Source: Candidatus Bathyarchaeota archaeon (GTDB lineage: Archaea; Thermoproteota; CALKCG01; B24; DRYS01). Taken from it: 64,000 nt of DNA. A program made the position numbers and the translations under genes. The notes beneath the pieces are model-generated. The model saw nothing but the letters and a program-made list of their open reading frames with translations. It had not been told where the DNA came from and did not search any database. Location: the NCBI GenBank assembly GCA_018396535.1, contig JAGTQC010000005.1:1-64000 (forward strand). Reading direction: 5' to 3'. Below, piece by piece: positions 54,759 to 63,267 of the stretch; position 1 is the first letter of the stretch; the number at the start of each line of letters is the position of its first letter.

Positions 54759-55512
54759 CCATAAACTTTACTCCATTCCTCGTATAGAAGTGTACTGGAC
54801 GCATATATGTTTCCTCTAGTAATTTCTCATCTAGTGTATCTTCTACATCACCGTATGCTATCAAGCGTCTATTTAGGAGGAGTATCTTAGTAGCGTATTC
54901 TATGAGTGGTGTTGCATCGTGGAGGACTACTATGATACATACATCTTTACTATACTCTTCGCGTATCATATCGATTATATCCTTTATGGATGGGGAGTCT
55001 ATGGCTGAGAACGGTTCATCTAATAATAGTATTTTAGGTCGTGAAGCTAACGCTCTCGCTATCAGTACCTTCTGTTGTTGCCCACTAGATAGGTGAGAGT
55101 ATGGCTCGCTCCACAGTTTATCTACACCTAATCTACGAGCTATATCTAGAGCTTCCTCCTCATCCTCATATGTAATAATCCTTGGGGGTGTTTTAGAAAG
55201 GAGTCTACCCATAAGGATTACATCTCTAACTAGCATAGGCATCCTAGGATCTATCCTCTCTCTCTGAGGGGTATAGCCTATAAGCCTCCTTATCGATCTA
55301 TCTCTATAAGGATCCTTACCTAGTACTCGAACCGATCCGGATGATGGTTTTAATATCCCCACGATCAACTTTAGTAGCGTAGTCTTCCCAGCTCCATTAG
55401 GACCTAGTACTAGTAGAAGCTCGGGTCTATTTATAGTGAAGCATATATCCGAGAGTATAGGTACACCCTCTATCTCTATATACACGTTTTCTAACTCTAT
55501 AAGAGGCTCCAT
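54736..55512 (-). CDS. metal ABC transporter ATP-binding protein
   Basis: A 258-residue ABC ATPase: Walker A GPNGAGKTT, Q-loop YTPQRERID, signature LSSGQQQKV, Walker B ILLLDEPFSAID and switch His in VVLHDATPL. It powers the metal importer encoded with it. Its ATG overlaps the binding-protein stop by one base, so translation is coupled along the operon. Confidence 0.93.
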   Translation of the reverse strand: MEPLIELENVYIEIEGVPILSDICFTINRPELLLVLGPNGAGKTTLLKLIVGILKPSSGSVRVLGKDPYRDRSIRRLIGYTPQRERIDPRMPMLVRDVILMGRLLSKTPPRIITYEDEEEALDIARRLGVDKLWSEPYSHLSSGQQQKVLIARALASRPKILLLDEPFSAIDSPSIKDIIDMIREEYSKDVCIIVVLHDATPLIEYATKILLLNRRLIAYGDVEDTLDEKLLEETYMRPVHFYTRNGVKFMGGMDSHA

Positions 55513-56495
55513 TAGCTAGCACCTCTATACCTCCTAAATGTTATCGTGAGTATGAGGATGAAGGTAGCTGCGGCCAATAGAGGTATATACTGCATCGAGT
55601 GGTATCCCTCCCTAAAGTATCCAAGTTTTAAATTAGCTAGAGATACTATTAATCCATAGGATACTATCTTAATATACTCTATGTAGCTATCTTCATATCC
55701 GGTTGGGAGAGGGTTGAATACTACGATAGGTGCACCTACATCTTTTGAAATCTCGCTTGCAATCCTACCTTCATCAAGCTCGTACTCTAATAGATGAACG
55801 ATTATAGCATCTGCAGATCTAGCTAACTCTCTAAACTCGGTGATATCCCTCGGTGCTACAGTTCTCTCTCCTCTAACCAGTATACCGGCAATCTCTATAC
55901 CCATATAATCTAGTAGTGGCTCCATATGCGATCCGGCTAGAGCCACCTTCAACCCATCCAATCTATATAGGGATTTACAGTTTTTAATCCATCCGGATAT
56001 AGCAGATATACTTTTATTAAACTGTTCGAATCTATACCTGTAGTATTCCTCCCTCCATGGATCTATAATCGATAGCGTCATATACAATGCTCTAGCTATA
56101 ACTATAGCATTCGATGGGTAGAGCCATACATAGTGTGGATTACCTCCAGGTATATACATGCTACTACTCCAATTCTCCCATCCAAGCTTGATAGCTTGTA
56201 CATCCTCAAAATATCCGAGGAATTCCTCTCTACCAACGCATACGAATATATCTGCATTCTCTAGAAGTAGTCTATCTTTAGGTTTAGGTGCATATACGTG
56301 CGGATCTATGAAGGCTGGTACTATAGTAGCAACTTCTACTAGATCTCCCCCGATATCTCTAGCTATCAAAGCTAGAGGCTCTATGGTAGCTATTATCCTA
56401 ATCCTATCGTTAACTGGTAGTGCTACTATACTAGATAATCCTATCAATAGCGTGAACTGTATTAGGAGTAGGTTTAAAAGTGGTAGTATACGCAT
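55512..56495 (-). CDS. metal ABC transporter substrate-binding protein with C-terminal anchor
   Basis: A 327-residue cluster A-I (ZnuA/TroA) binding protein. A signal peptide covers about residues 1-26. Likely metal ligands are His in FIDPHVYAP, His in GNPHYVWLYP, His in AGSHMEPLL and an acidic residue later. The His-rich loop typical of zinc-specific ZnuA is absent, which with the DtxR-type regulator suggests Mn or Fe. The C-terminus ends in a membrane helix (YIPLLAAATFILILTITF), so the protein is anchored on both sides or cleaved at the signal. Confidence 0.88.
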   Translation of the reverse strand: MRILPLLNLLLIQFTLLIGLSSIVALPVNDRIRIIATIEPLALIARDIGGDLVEVATIVPAFIDPHVYAPKPKDRLLLENADIFVCVGREEFLGYFEDVQAIKLGWENWSSSMYIPGGNPHYVWLYPSNAIVIARALYMTLSIIDPWREEYYRYRFEQFNKSISAISGWIKNCKSLYRLDGLKVALAGSHMEPLLDYMGIEIAGILVRGERTVAPRDITEFRELARSADAIIVHLLEYELDEGRIASEISKDVGAPIVVFNPLPTGYEDSYIEYIKIVSYGLIVSLANLKLGYFREGYHSMQYIPLLAAATFILILTITFRRYRGAS

Positions 56496-56504
56496 ATGAA
56501 CCCC

Positions 56505-56909
56505 CTAATGTTTATGAGGTATTCTAAAACCGCATGGGCAATATTCCGGTGTATCCAATAATCTGCATAGGCATTCTGCAAATTTATCCGATATGAAGAA
56601 ATCTATTCTTGATGATTCTTCATGCGCCTCCTCCTTCGTAAATCCTAGGATATCGTGAAGGAACCGTTCAAGAACTCTATGCTTATGTAGTAGGTTATCT
56701 ACGTAATCTACCCCCTCACTAGTTAATTTAACACCAACTCTAGGCATATATATGATATACCCTTTCAAAACGAGATTCTGAAGTATGGATATAGATGTAG
56801 GAGTTTTTACCTTGAACAATCTTGCGATTCTAGCTGGTTTAACATATTCTGAGGATAACCCTTCTCGATATATAGTAAGAAGGTATCTTGATTCTAGGTG
56901 TGTAAGCAC
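56505..56909 (-). CDS. DtxR/MntR-family metal-dependent repressor
   Basis: A 134-residue regulator. The N-terminal winged helix (about 3-60) shows YLLTIYREGLSSEYVKPARIA and TPTSISILQNLVLKGYI. The dimerisation/metal part has HRVLERFLHDILGFTKEEAHEESSRID and the ending CLCRLLDTPEYCPCGFRIPHKH, whose Cys/His could bind metal. It heads the operon of the metal transporter, nine bases before the binding-protein gene. GTG 56909 is the start, right after a DtxR-like palindrome. Confidence 0.9.
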   Translation of the reverse strand: MLTHLESRYLLTIYREGLSSEYVKPARIARLFKVKTPTSISILQNLVLKGYIIYMPRVGVKLTSEGVDYVDNLLHKHRVLERFLHDILGFTKEEAHEESSRIDFFISDKFAECLCRLLDTPEYCPCGFRIPHKH

Positions 56910-56910
56910 A

Positions 56911-56929
56911 TGTTAGACTAACTCTAACA
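56911..56929. promoter_or_regulatory. DtxR-type operator
   Basis: The 19 bases TGTTAGACTAACTCTAACA contain two overlapping palindromes. GTTAG-A-CTAAC (56912-56922) equals the core of the known DtxR box, and TGTTAGA ... TCTAACA forms the outer arms. The site lies between the TATATATAAAC element (56930-56940) and the GTG start at 56909, so a bound repressor would block initiation. Autoregulation of the metal-transport operon is inferred. Confidence 0.65.
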
Positions 56930-57016
56930 TATATATAAACATTACCCAGTTTACAGGGTGGAAAGTTTATTAGGGATTATCTTCCCTATATGAGTAGGCT
57001 AATCGGGGATAGATCG

Positions 57017-57691
57017 ATGAGTCTTACCAGAGTTCAGCGTGATATATTGAGGAAGACTGTTGAAGAAGTCTTTAAGCTTATAGAGGGTAATCCTCGTAGA
57101 TTTAAACAATCCCTAGAACTTATAGTGAATCTAAGAGATATAGATCTGAAAAAGCCTGAAAATAGATTTGTAGAAGTTATATCCCTACCGCATGGATCTG
57201 GTAAGCCTGCTAGGATCTGTTTAATAGCTTCGGGTGCTCTAGCTTCTCAAGCTAAAAATGTAGGAGTGGATCTTATATTAGATCCGAATGATCTAGCATC
57301 GTATGGTAGTGATAAGAGGAAGGGGAAGAAGTTAGCTAGAGAATATGATTTCTTCCTAGCTGAAGCTCAATATATGGGTCTCGTAGGTAGATATCTAGGT
57401 ACATTCCTAGGTCCGAGAGGGAAAATGCCTACACCTATTACACTAACAACATCTCTAGAAGATATTGTAAAATCTCTTAAGAACAGTGTTAGAATTAGGG
57501 TTAGGACAAATCCTCAAGTAAAGTGTAGGATTGGTATTGAAGGTATGACGGTGGATGAGGTAGTTGATAATATAGAATCTGTCTTTTCTAAAATTATAAG
57601 TAGGATGCCTAAAGGTATGGGAAATGTAGATAGTATATATCTGAAGGGTACTATGACCCCTGCTATTAAGGTAAATTTAAGTAAGGTGTGA
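57017..57691 (+). CDS. rpl1: 50S ribosomal protein uL1
   Basis: About 224 residues of uL1, which forms the L1 stalk and binds 23S rRNA. Landmarks are RFKQSLELIVNLRDIDLKKP, GKMPTPITLTT and VRTNPQVKCRIGIEGMT. ATG 56990 would add nine residues. I prefer ATG 57017 because the TATA-like GTTTATTAGG (56965-56974) would start transcription near 56995 and the resulting length fits the family. It heads the uL1-P0-P1 operon; P0 follows after three bases. Confidence 0.93.
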   Translation: MSLTRVQRDILRKTVEEVFKLIEGNPRRFKQSLELIVNLRDIDLKKPENRFVEVISLPHGSGKPARICLIASGALASQAKNVGVDLILDPNDLASYGSDKRKGKKLAREYDFFLAEAQYMGLVGRYLGTFLGPRGKMPTPITLTTSLEDIVKSLKNSVRIRVRTNPQVKCRIGIEGMTVDEVVDNIESVFSKIISRMPKGMGNVDSIYLKGTMTPAIKVNLSKV

Positions 57692-57694
57692 TAG

Positions 57695-58645
57695 ATGTCT
57701 ACTGTAAAATTGTCTATTAAAAAGGAGAGAAAGATAAAGCAGTTTGAAGAATTGAAATCACTTATTTTAAATTATCCTACCATTATCGTAGCTAGATTAT
57801 ATAGGGTTGATGCTAATTATCTGCATGATCTAAGGATAAAATTTAGGGGAAGAATGATTTTCAAAGTTGCAAAAAATACATTATTTAAGAAAGCTTTAGA
57901 AGAAGTTTATGGTAAAAATATAGAAATAGATAAATTTAGTTCTATATTATTTGGTGAAAACGTATTTATATTCACTAAAGATAACCCTTTTAAAGTATAT
58001 TTAGATTTATATAGGAGTAAGATATTTGTATCCCCATCACCTGGAGATATAGCGCCAGATGATATAGTTATACCTGAAGGGGATACAGGTATACCACCTG
58101 GACCTGCTATAAGTGATTTCAGTCAATTAGGTATCGAAACCAGAATAGTTAAGGGTACTATACATATCGTTCGGAGTAAGGTTCTAGTGCATAAAGGTGA
58201 GAAGATATCGCTAGAAGTTGCTAACCTTTTATCGAAACTCGGTATGAAACCTATAGCTATATGGCTTGATCCTAAAGGAGCTTTAACCGATGGCATCTTC
58301 ATACAGGAGGATGTATTAAAGATAGATCCAGAGATTTATAGAGGTATATTTAGAGACGCGGTATTATCCGCCTTCAATTTAGCAGTTAGCATAGAGTATC
58401 CGACTGTAGAAGTTCTACCTACGCTTATACTAAAAGCTCACAGTATAGCATTATCGTTAGCTTCGTATATAGCCTTACCTATGCCTGAGATGATTATGAA
58501 TCATATAGTGAAAGCTGTAGCGATCGCTAATACCTTATACTCACTAATCGAGGGTAAAACTAAAGAGAAGGAGGAAACTTTAAAAGAGGGAGAAGAACCT
58601 AGTGAAGAAGAGGGGTTGGGAGGTCTAGCCGCCCTCTTCGGATAG
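57695..58645 (+). CDS. rpl10: acidic ribosomal protein P0 (uL10)
   Basis: A 316-residue archaeal P0, the stalk base that binds several P1 dimers. The N-terminal rRNA-binding part (to about 110) includes VARLYRVDANYLHDLR and FKVAKNTLFKKAL. The middle insertion has GDTGIPPGPAISDFSQLGIETRIVKG in part. C-terminal helices for P1 dimers precede the acidic tail ending GLGGLAALFG, which recruits elongation factors. It ends 13 bases before the P1 start. Confidence 0.95.
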   Translation: MSTVKLSIKKERKIKQFEELKSLILNYPTIIVARLYRVDANYLHDLRIKFRGRMIFKVAKNTLFKKALEEVYGKNIEIDKFSSILFGENVFIFTKDNPFKVYLDLYRSKIFVSPSPGDIAPDDIVIPEGDTGIPPGPAISDFSQLGIETRIVKGTIHIVRSKVLVHKGEKISLEVANLLSKLGMKPIAIWLDPKGALTDGIFIQEDVLKIDPEIYRGIFRDAVLSAFNLAVSIEYPTVEVLPTLILKAHSIALSLASYIALPMPEMIMNHIVKAVAIANTLYSLIEGKTKEKEETLKEGEEPSEEEGLGGLAALFG

Positions 58646-58658
58646 GAGGTGGTGGAAT

Positions 58659-58979
58659 CTGGAGTATATATATGCAGCTCTACTCTTATACCACTCTGGA
58701 CAGAAGATAGATGAAGAGAATTTAAGGAAAGTATTAAATGCAGCATCGTTAACACCAGATGAAGCTAGACTTAAATCACTAGTAGCAGCTCTTTCAGAAG
58801 TAGATATCGGTGAGGTTATAAAATCTGCAGGGGTATCCATATCTACTCCAACTCAGGTAGCAACTACAGCAAGTAGAGTAGAATCTAAAGCTGCGGAAGC
58901 TAAAGAAGAGAAGAAGGAGAAGGAGAAGGAAGAGGAGAAGGAAGAAGCCTTAGAAGGGTTAGCTGCATTATTCGGTTAA
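58659..58979 (+). CDS. rpl12: acidic ribosomal protein P1 (aL12) with CTG start
   Basis: The frame after P0 codes for a 106-residue P1: (M)EYIYAALLLYHSGQKIDEE, the dimerisation helices, a Lys/Glu-rich hinge and the tail EGLAALFG shared with P0. The whole frame contains no ATG, GTG or TTG. The codon at the family's conserved initiator position is CTG at 58659, seven bases after a full GGAGGTG Shine-Dalgarno (58645-58651). CTG initiation is therefore proposed. Without it this essential protein would have no start. Confidence 0.93.
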   Translation: MEYIYAALLLYHSGQKIDEENLRKVLNAASLTPDEARLKSLVAALSEVDIGEVIKSAGVSISTPTQVATTASRVESKAAEAKEEKKEKEKEEEKEEALEGLAALFG

Positions 58980-59012
58980 CGATGACCGGTGAAGGTAACT
59001 CGATACTGCTAG

Positions 59013-59315
59013 TCATCTTAATGGTATCCTCTTAATAGTGCCGCATCTAAGACATGTTATTACGACTTTAGTAACTCCATCAGATCGTATTCTTATACGA
59101 CATGTATATCCTGGCACTATGAAACGTTTACATTTCTTACATAATAGATATCGCTTATATATTCTTGGTATTCTAACCTTTGCTTTCATGGAGATCCTCC
59201 GAGCTATCTCTATATACCTATCTGCTCTCCTCGGATTTTTTTCGAAGCATTTTAATGCCAGTTCGAATAATTTCTCTATCCGCTCCAAGGCTATCTTCTT
59301 CCTTCTTCTACTCAT
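59013..59315 (-). CDS. rnp4: RNase P protein component 4 (Rpp21)
   Basis: About 100 residues of Rpp21/Rpr2, a protein subunit of archaeal RNase P, which trims tRNA 5' leaders. N-terminal basic helices (RRRKKIALERIEKLFELAL) are followed by a four-cysteine zinc ribbon, CKKC near 60 and CLRC near 90. GTG 59324 is in frame but belongs to the GGTGGAGG ribosome site, so ATG 59315 is the likely start. Confidence 0.92.
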   Translation of the reverse strand: MSRRRKKIALERIEKLFELALKCFEKNPRRADRYIEIARRISMKAKVRIPRIYKRYLLCKKCKRFIVPGYTCRIRIRSDGVTKVVITCLRCGTIKRIPLR

Positions 59316-59430
59316 CCCCTCCACCGGTATTAGATTTATCGAAGCTAGATACCTATAACGATCATTTCACAAGTTAGCTAGGCTGTAGATAAAGATATCT
59401 ATAAGTCTAGACTTAGAATTTCATATCCAC

Positions 59431-60171
59431 ATGTCGTTTAGAAAGTTGATACTGATAATTGCAGAATCAGCTTTAGAGCTTATCCCTAACGAACTTAAGA
59501 ATCATCCAGACATAGTACGTTTTGCTAGAAAAACCGGTATAGATGTGGACTATATAATATTGGATAGAAGCTATCATCATCATGCTATGTTGAAATTGAA
59601 GGATTCTAATAAACGTGGTAGACCTGATATAGTACATTATACGCTTCTTTCAGTATTGGAGACACCGTTATGTTGGGATGGGATGCTAGAGGTCCATGTA
59701 CATACATACGGTAATAACGTTATACATATAGATCCTGAGGTTAGATTACCTAAGAACCATCTTAGATTTCAGGGTATTATCAGACAGGTATTCAGGCATG
59801 GTAAAGTCCCCCCGAATTCAAAGAAGCCCTTGCTAGAACTTCATCGTGAAACACTTAAAGTACTTATTGGAGAGGTTAAGCCAGATATCCTCATAGGACT
59901 CTCTGAAAAGGGTAAACCTGAAACTATAGCTAGACTATCATCTAGGCTTATAAAGTATGAAAGACCTGCCATAATCATAGGGGGGTTTCCACATGGAGAT
60001 TTCTCTGAAGATACTCTAAAATTACTCGATGAACTGGTATGTGTAGATCCTAAGCCGATGCATGCATGGATAATCGCCGCTAGGATAGTTCATAGCTTCG
60101 AAGAGGTGTTAGGTCTCGATGAAAGGAGATTAAGTATGCTAACATCATATGGAGGATATAAACCCTCTTAA
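59431..60171 (+). CDS. nep1: rRNA pseudouridine N1-methyltransferase Nep1 (Emg1)
   Basis: A 246-residue SPOUT methyltransferase that modifies pseudouridine in helix 35 of 16S rRNA and assists small-subunit assembly. Conserved parts are RGRPDIVHYTLLSVLETPL, NHLRFQGIIRQVFRHGKVP and the knot IIIGGFPHGDFSED. Length is usual. The last 27 bases overlap the convergent protease gene. Confidence 0.93.
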   Translation: MSFRKLILIIAESALELIPNELKNHPDIVRFARKTGIDVDYIILDRSYHHHAMLKLKDSNKRGRPDIVHYTLLSVLETPLCWDGMLEVHVHTYGNNVIHIDPEVRLPKNHLRFQGIIRQVFRHGKVPPNSKKPLLELHRETLKVLIGEVKPDILIGLSEKGKPETIARLSSRLIKYERPAIIIGGFPHGDFSEDTLKLLDELVCVDPKPMHAWIIAARIVHSFEEVLGLDERRLSMLTSYGGYKPS

Positions 60172-61554
60172 GACATCATAGATTGATCTAATAGTTAGAT
60201 GAACTATACGCTCCTTACCTGTTAACGATTCAAGTCTTTTAATCCTAAAGTATAATGGTGGGTGGGGATCGAAGTTAAGCCATGAACTAGCTCCGTATAC
60301 TTTCTCGTGCATAAGTTTAGAATATCCTATCTTATATAGAGCTTCAGCTAAAGCTTTAGGATTACCAAGTCTGATAGCTGCTTCTAGATCAGCTCTAGCT
60401 TCTAGAAATTTCCCTACAAAGTATATCATGAAAAATGCTAGGGGGAAGTATATGAAGGGTAGAAGTATAACTATCGGGTACAATACATATATTCTCAGAA
60501 GATATTCCGCCACCGAAACTATGAACAATATAAATGGATCTATATTCTTTATATGACTAAGTTCATGCCCTATGACAGCTTCAATCTCATCTATATCGAG
60601 TTTTGTTAAGAGTCCTGTAGTTACTATGATAGCAGATCTCCACGGTATCATCCCTGTAGCAGCTGCATTAGCTATAAGCGTATTGATTAGAGCTAATTTA
60701 ACCCTAGGTAAATTATACTTCACTCTAACTTTTTCTACGATATCGAAGATATCGTATGAACGTATAAATACCTTATCAACAGATGACTGAAGCCCATAGA
60801 ACGAGAATATCCTACTAACGATATCTGGCTCAGGTATCTTACCTAGCGCTAAAGTTTCTTCAAAAATAGCCTTTTTAATCTCCATAAGCTGATCTTGTGT
60901 ATAATTCGATATAAACCATTCATACTCCTTAGGTGATAATACATATTGTACTACATATACGTGTCTACGTCTTTCGTTTAAAGCCCAATCAGAAATTCCC
61001 ACCATTATCTTATCTGCATTCAATAGTATTATAAATTGTAAAAGTACAAGTATAAATGGGGCATAATATTGAAATATTGCAAACATTATGATATTTAACA
61101 TCATAAAAAATAAAAAGAATGGAAGCATATTATCTGAGAAAAGTTTCTCTATAGTTTTTCCTCTACGAGAAGCATATTTATCAGGATATATATTAGCATA
61201 CTCTACGAACGTTAAGAAGATAGATGAGCGTCTCACATTATCTTCAAACGAATGGATAGCGTAGCGTACAGAATCCTTTATATTTTCAACTACGTCTACT
61301 GGTGGATTACCATACTGATATATATCCAACACAACTACTTGATCGACATATATCACTACATATATACTCCACTCAAATCCGTGACTTAAAGTAAAAGTGA
61401 TTATATTATAGCCTAAATGAAGGCTATGTTGGATAAGGAACGGTGGTATATGAAGTTTCAATGCTATTACCTGTTCAATGAAGCCTATAAGTTCATGTAA
61501 CCTATACCTAGGAGCTTCAACTTCGAATATAAAGCGCAACGGAGTAGAGGACAC
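60145..61554 (-). CDS. M48 family (HtpX-like) membrane metalloprotease
   Basis: A 469-residue protease. The zinc motif is HELSH at residues 330-334 (VIGHELSHIKNIDPF), and the third ligand is the Glu in KFLEARADLEA. Membrane helices lie around 145-185, before the active site, and around 338-385 after it. The N-terminal 140 residues are an additional soluble domain not found in short HtpX. It likely degrades damaged membrane proteins at the cytosolic face. Confidence 0.88.
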   Translation of the reverse strand: MSSTPLRFIFEVEAPRYRLHELIGFIEQVIALKLHIPPFLIQHSLHLGYNIITFTLSHGFEWSIYVVIYVDQVVVLDIYQYGNPPVDVVENIKDSVRYAIHSFEDNVRRSSIFLTFVEYANIYPDKYASRRGKTIEKLFSDNMLPFFLFFMMLNIIMFAIFQYYAPFILVLLQFIILLNADKIMVGISDWALNERRRHVYVVQYVLSPKEYEWFISNYTQDQLMEIKKAIFEETLALGKIPEPDIVSRIFSFYGLQSSVDKVFIRSYDIFDIVEKVRVKYNLPRVKLALINTLIANAAATGMIPWRSAIIVTTGLLTKLDIDEIEAVIGHELSHIKNIDPFILFIVSVAEYLLRIYVLYPIVILLPFIYFPLAFFMIYFVGKFLEARADLEAAIRLGNPKALAEALYKIGYSKLMHEKVYGASSWLNFDPHPPLYFRIKRLESLTGKERIVHLTIRSIYDVLRGFISSI

Positions 61555-61629
61555 CTCTTTACATACACCTGCCTAGGCTCGTATTAGAATAGGGTAGCCA
61601 GTAAGATAAATGTTAGTTTTCCCATTATC

Positions 61630-61935
61630 TTAGAGCTCTATAAATTGAGCGTGAGAGACGCCGGATATTCTTATGATAGCATTAGCATGTATAAGTCCCC
61701 TCTTTTTTGCTTCGTTTACTATCTTATCTCCAAATAAATTGGCTACGGTAGCCGTCTCAAGTATCGATAAAGCTTTTTCGATAGTAACTAGGGATCCCTT
61801 AAAGAATTTTTCATCTATATATACCTCAAGATCACCATCCTTTAGAGTTTTACCTAAAAGATCAGCATCGCATACTGCTACAAGTACATCTTTTCCATAC
61901 CTAAATACCTTGACATATACAAGCTCTTCACTCAA
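61630..61935 (-). CDS. DUF424 family protein
   Basis: A 101-residue archaeal DUF424 protein: VYVKVFRYGKDVLVAVCDADLLGKTL at the start (given here in part), then EKALSILETATVANLFGD, ending ISGVSHAQFIEL. Function unknown; a link to translation is often suggested from gene neighbourhoods. It is divergent from eS27 across 150 bases. Confidence 0.88.
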   Translation of the reverse strand: MSEELVYVKVFRYGKDVLVAVCDADLLGKTLKDGDLEVYIDEKFFKGSLVTIEKALSILETATVANLFGDKIVNEAKKRGLIHANAIIRISGVSHAQFIEL

Positions 61936-62085
61936 ACTCTACACGCTCATATTTTACGGTACACTCTAGGATTATTTAATAGTTTCCTCAATGTCTTGTA
62001 AAACTATAAGCTTATAATAGAGTAACTATACAAGCCTTTTTCTAGCAGGGAGTAGGAGGGGTAAGTATATTAAGGTGTAGGAAGT

Positions 62086-62283
62086 ATGTCTAGATATGAA
62101 GAATTAATACCGAAACCTAGAAGTAGATTTCTAAGGGTTAAATGTCCAGGATGCGGTAATGAACAAATAATATACGAGAAGCCTGCTATTAAAGTTACAT
62201 GTAGAATATGCGAGCATATACTAGCTGAACCAAGAGGTGGTAAGGGTAAGATCTTAGCTGAAATTCTTGAATATCTACCTTGA
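62086..62283 (+). CDS. rps27e: 30S ribosomal protein eS27
   Basis: A 65-residue zinc-ribbon ribosomal protein: [19 protein letters not shown] followed by [17 protein letters not shown]. Cysteines at CPGC and CRIC bind zinc. It heads the conserved archaeal cluster eS27, aIF2-alpha, Nop10, PAC2, with aIF2-alpha ten bases after its stop. Confidence 0.95.
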   Translation: MSRYEELIPKPRSRFLRVKCPGCGNEQIIYEKPAIKVTCRICEHILAEPRGGKGKILAEILEYLP

Positions 62284-62293
62284 GGTGTTTGAT

Positions 62294-63085
62294 ATGGATA
62301 ATGAGTGGCCCGAGGTTGGTGAAGTTACTATAGGCACTGTTAAAAGCGTATATGATTATGGTGCTTATATAGCTTTAGATGAGTATGCTGGGAAGATAGG
62401 ATTTCTACATGTATCTGAGGTCTCGACTACGTGGGTTAGGAGTATAAGAGACTATCTAGAAGAAGGTAGGAAGGTTGTAGTTAAGATTATTAAAGTTGAT
62501 CCAGAGAAGGCACATATAGACCTATCTTTAAGGAGAGTTACAGAATCAGAAAAGAGAGAAGTACTTAGGCTTTGGAAGAGAAGAAGAAGTGGATCAGTAC
62601 TACTAGCTAGAGCCTGTAAAGAGGCAAAATTAGATTACGATGAGGTCTTAGCCCGGTATGGAAAAATTATAGAGGATAAGTTTGAGGATATCTATGGATT
62701 ATTCGAAGCTGTCATCGAGAAAGGTATCAGTGTTTTAATAGATCTTAACCTACCAGAAAATCTAGTAAAAGCAATAGAGCATATAGCTAGAGAAAGGATA
62801 TCCGTAAAGAAGGTTGAAGTTTCCGGTCTATGCGAAATATACTTCTACGATAGCAATGGTGTGGAAAAGATTAAGAAAGCATTCGATTATGCTTTAAAAT
62901 TGAGAAAACCTGAAGGTGTAAAGGATGTTAAGGCGTATACTATAGGAGCTCCACGATATAGAATCGAAGTAGTGGGAAGTGAATATGGCTTAGCAGCTAA
63001 ATTCCTTAAAAGAATTATAAATAGATTGCAGGTTGCAGTTGAAAAGCTTGGAGGTAGCTTTAAGTATATGGAGGAGAGAAAGTAG
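62294..63085 (+). CDS. eif2a: translation initiation factor aIF2 subunit alpha
   Basis: A 263-residue aIF2-alpha. The S1 OB-fold domain (about 8-85) has EVTIGTVKSVYDYGAYIAL and HIDLSLRRVTE. The helical middle follows, then an alpha/beta C-terminal domain that binds aIF2-gamma. It takes part in delivering initiator tRNA-Met to the ribosome. TTG 62267 could extend it, but GAGGTG six bases before ATG 62294 decides the start. Confidence 0.95.
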   Translation: MDNEWPEVGEVTIGTVKSVYDYGAYIALDEYAGKIGFLHVSEVSTTWVRSIRDYLEEGRKVVVKIIKVDPEKAHIDLSLRRVTESEKREVLRLWKRRRSGSVLLARACKEAKLDYDEVLARYGKIIEDKFEDIYGLFEAVIEKGISVLIDLNLPENLVKAIEHIARERISVKKVEVSGLCEIYFYDSNGVEKIKKAFDYALKLRKPEGVKDVKAYTIGAPRYRIEVVGSEYGLAAKFLKRIINRLQVAVEKLGGSFKYMEERK

Positions 63086-63267
63086 TGGTATGGCTTTTAA
63101 GGAGATGTATAAATTGTGGTAGATATACTCTCAAAAAGGATAAATGCCCATATTGTAGTGGAGATGTTAGGATCCCTCATCCACCGAAAACATCTATATA
63201 CGATAAGTATAGAGAATATAGAAGGAGGATAAGGGAAATTGCGGAAACCAGTAGTAGTATGGGTTAA
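63085..63267 (+). CDS. nop10: H/ACA ribonucleoprotein subunit Nop10
   Basis: A 60-residue Nop10: zinc ribbon LRRCINCGRYTLKKDKCPYC, then the linker RIPHPPKTSIYDKYREYRR that binds Cbf5. It is part of the guide-RNA pseudouridine synthase. The GTG start overlaps the aIF2-alpha stop by one base (TAGTG). Confidence 0.94.
   Translation: MVWLLRRCINCGRYTLKKDKCPYCSGDVRIPHPPKTSIYDKYREYRRRIREIAETSSSMG

Noticed and set aside
56974..56989. AGGGA...TCCCT hairpin before uL1 as an L1 autoregulatory site
   Set aside because: The likely TATA box places it upstream of the transcription start, so it would not be in the mRNA; the stem is only five bases.
58501..58840. Two minus-strand frames across the P0/P1 junction
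   Set aside because: They are antisense to P0 and the CTG-started P1 gene, and their products (Ser-rich, low complexity) look non-coding.
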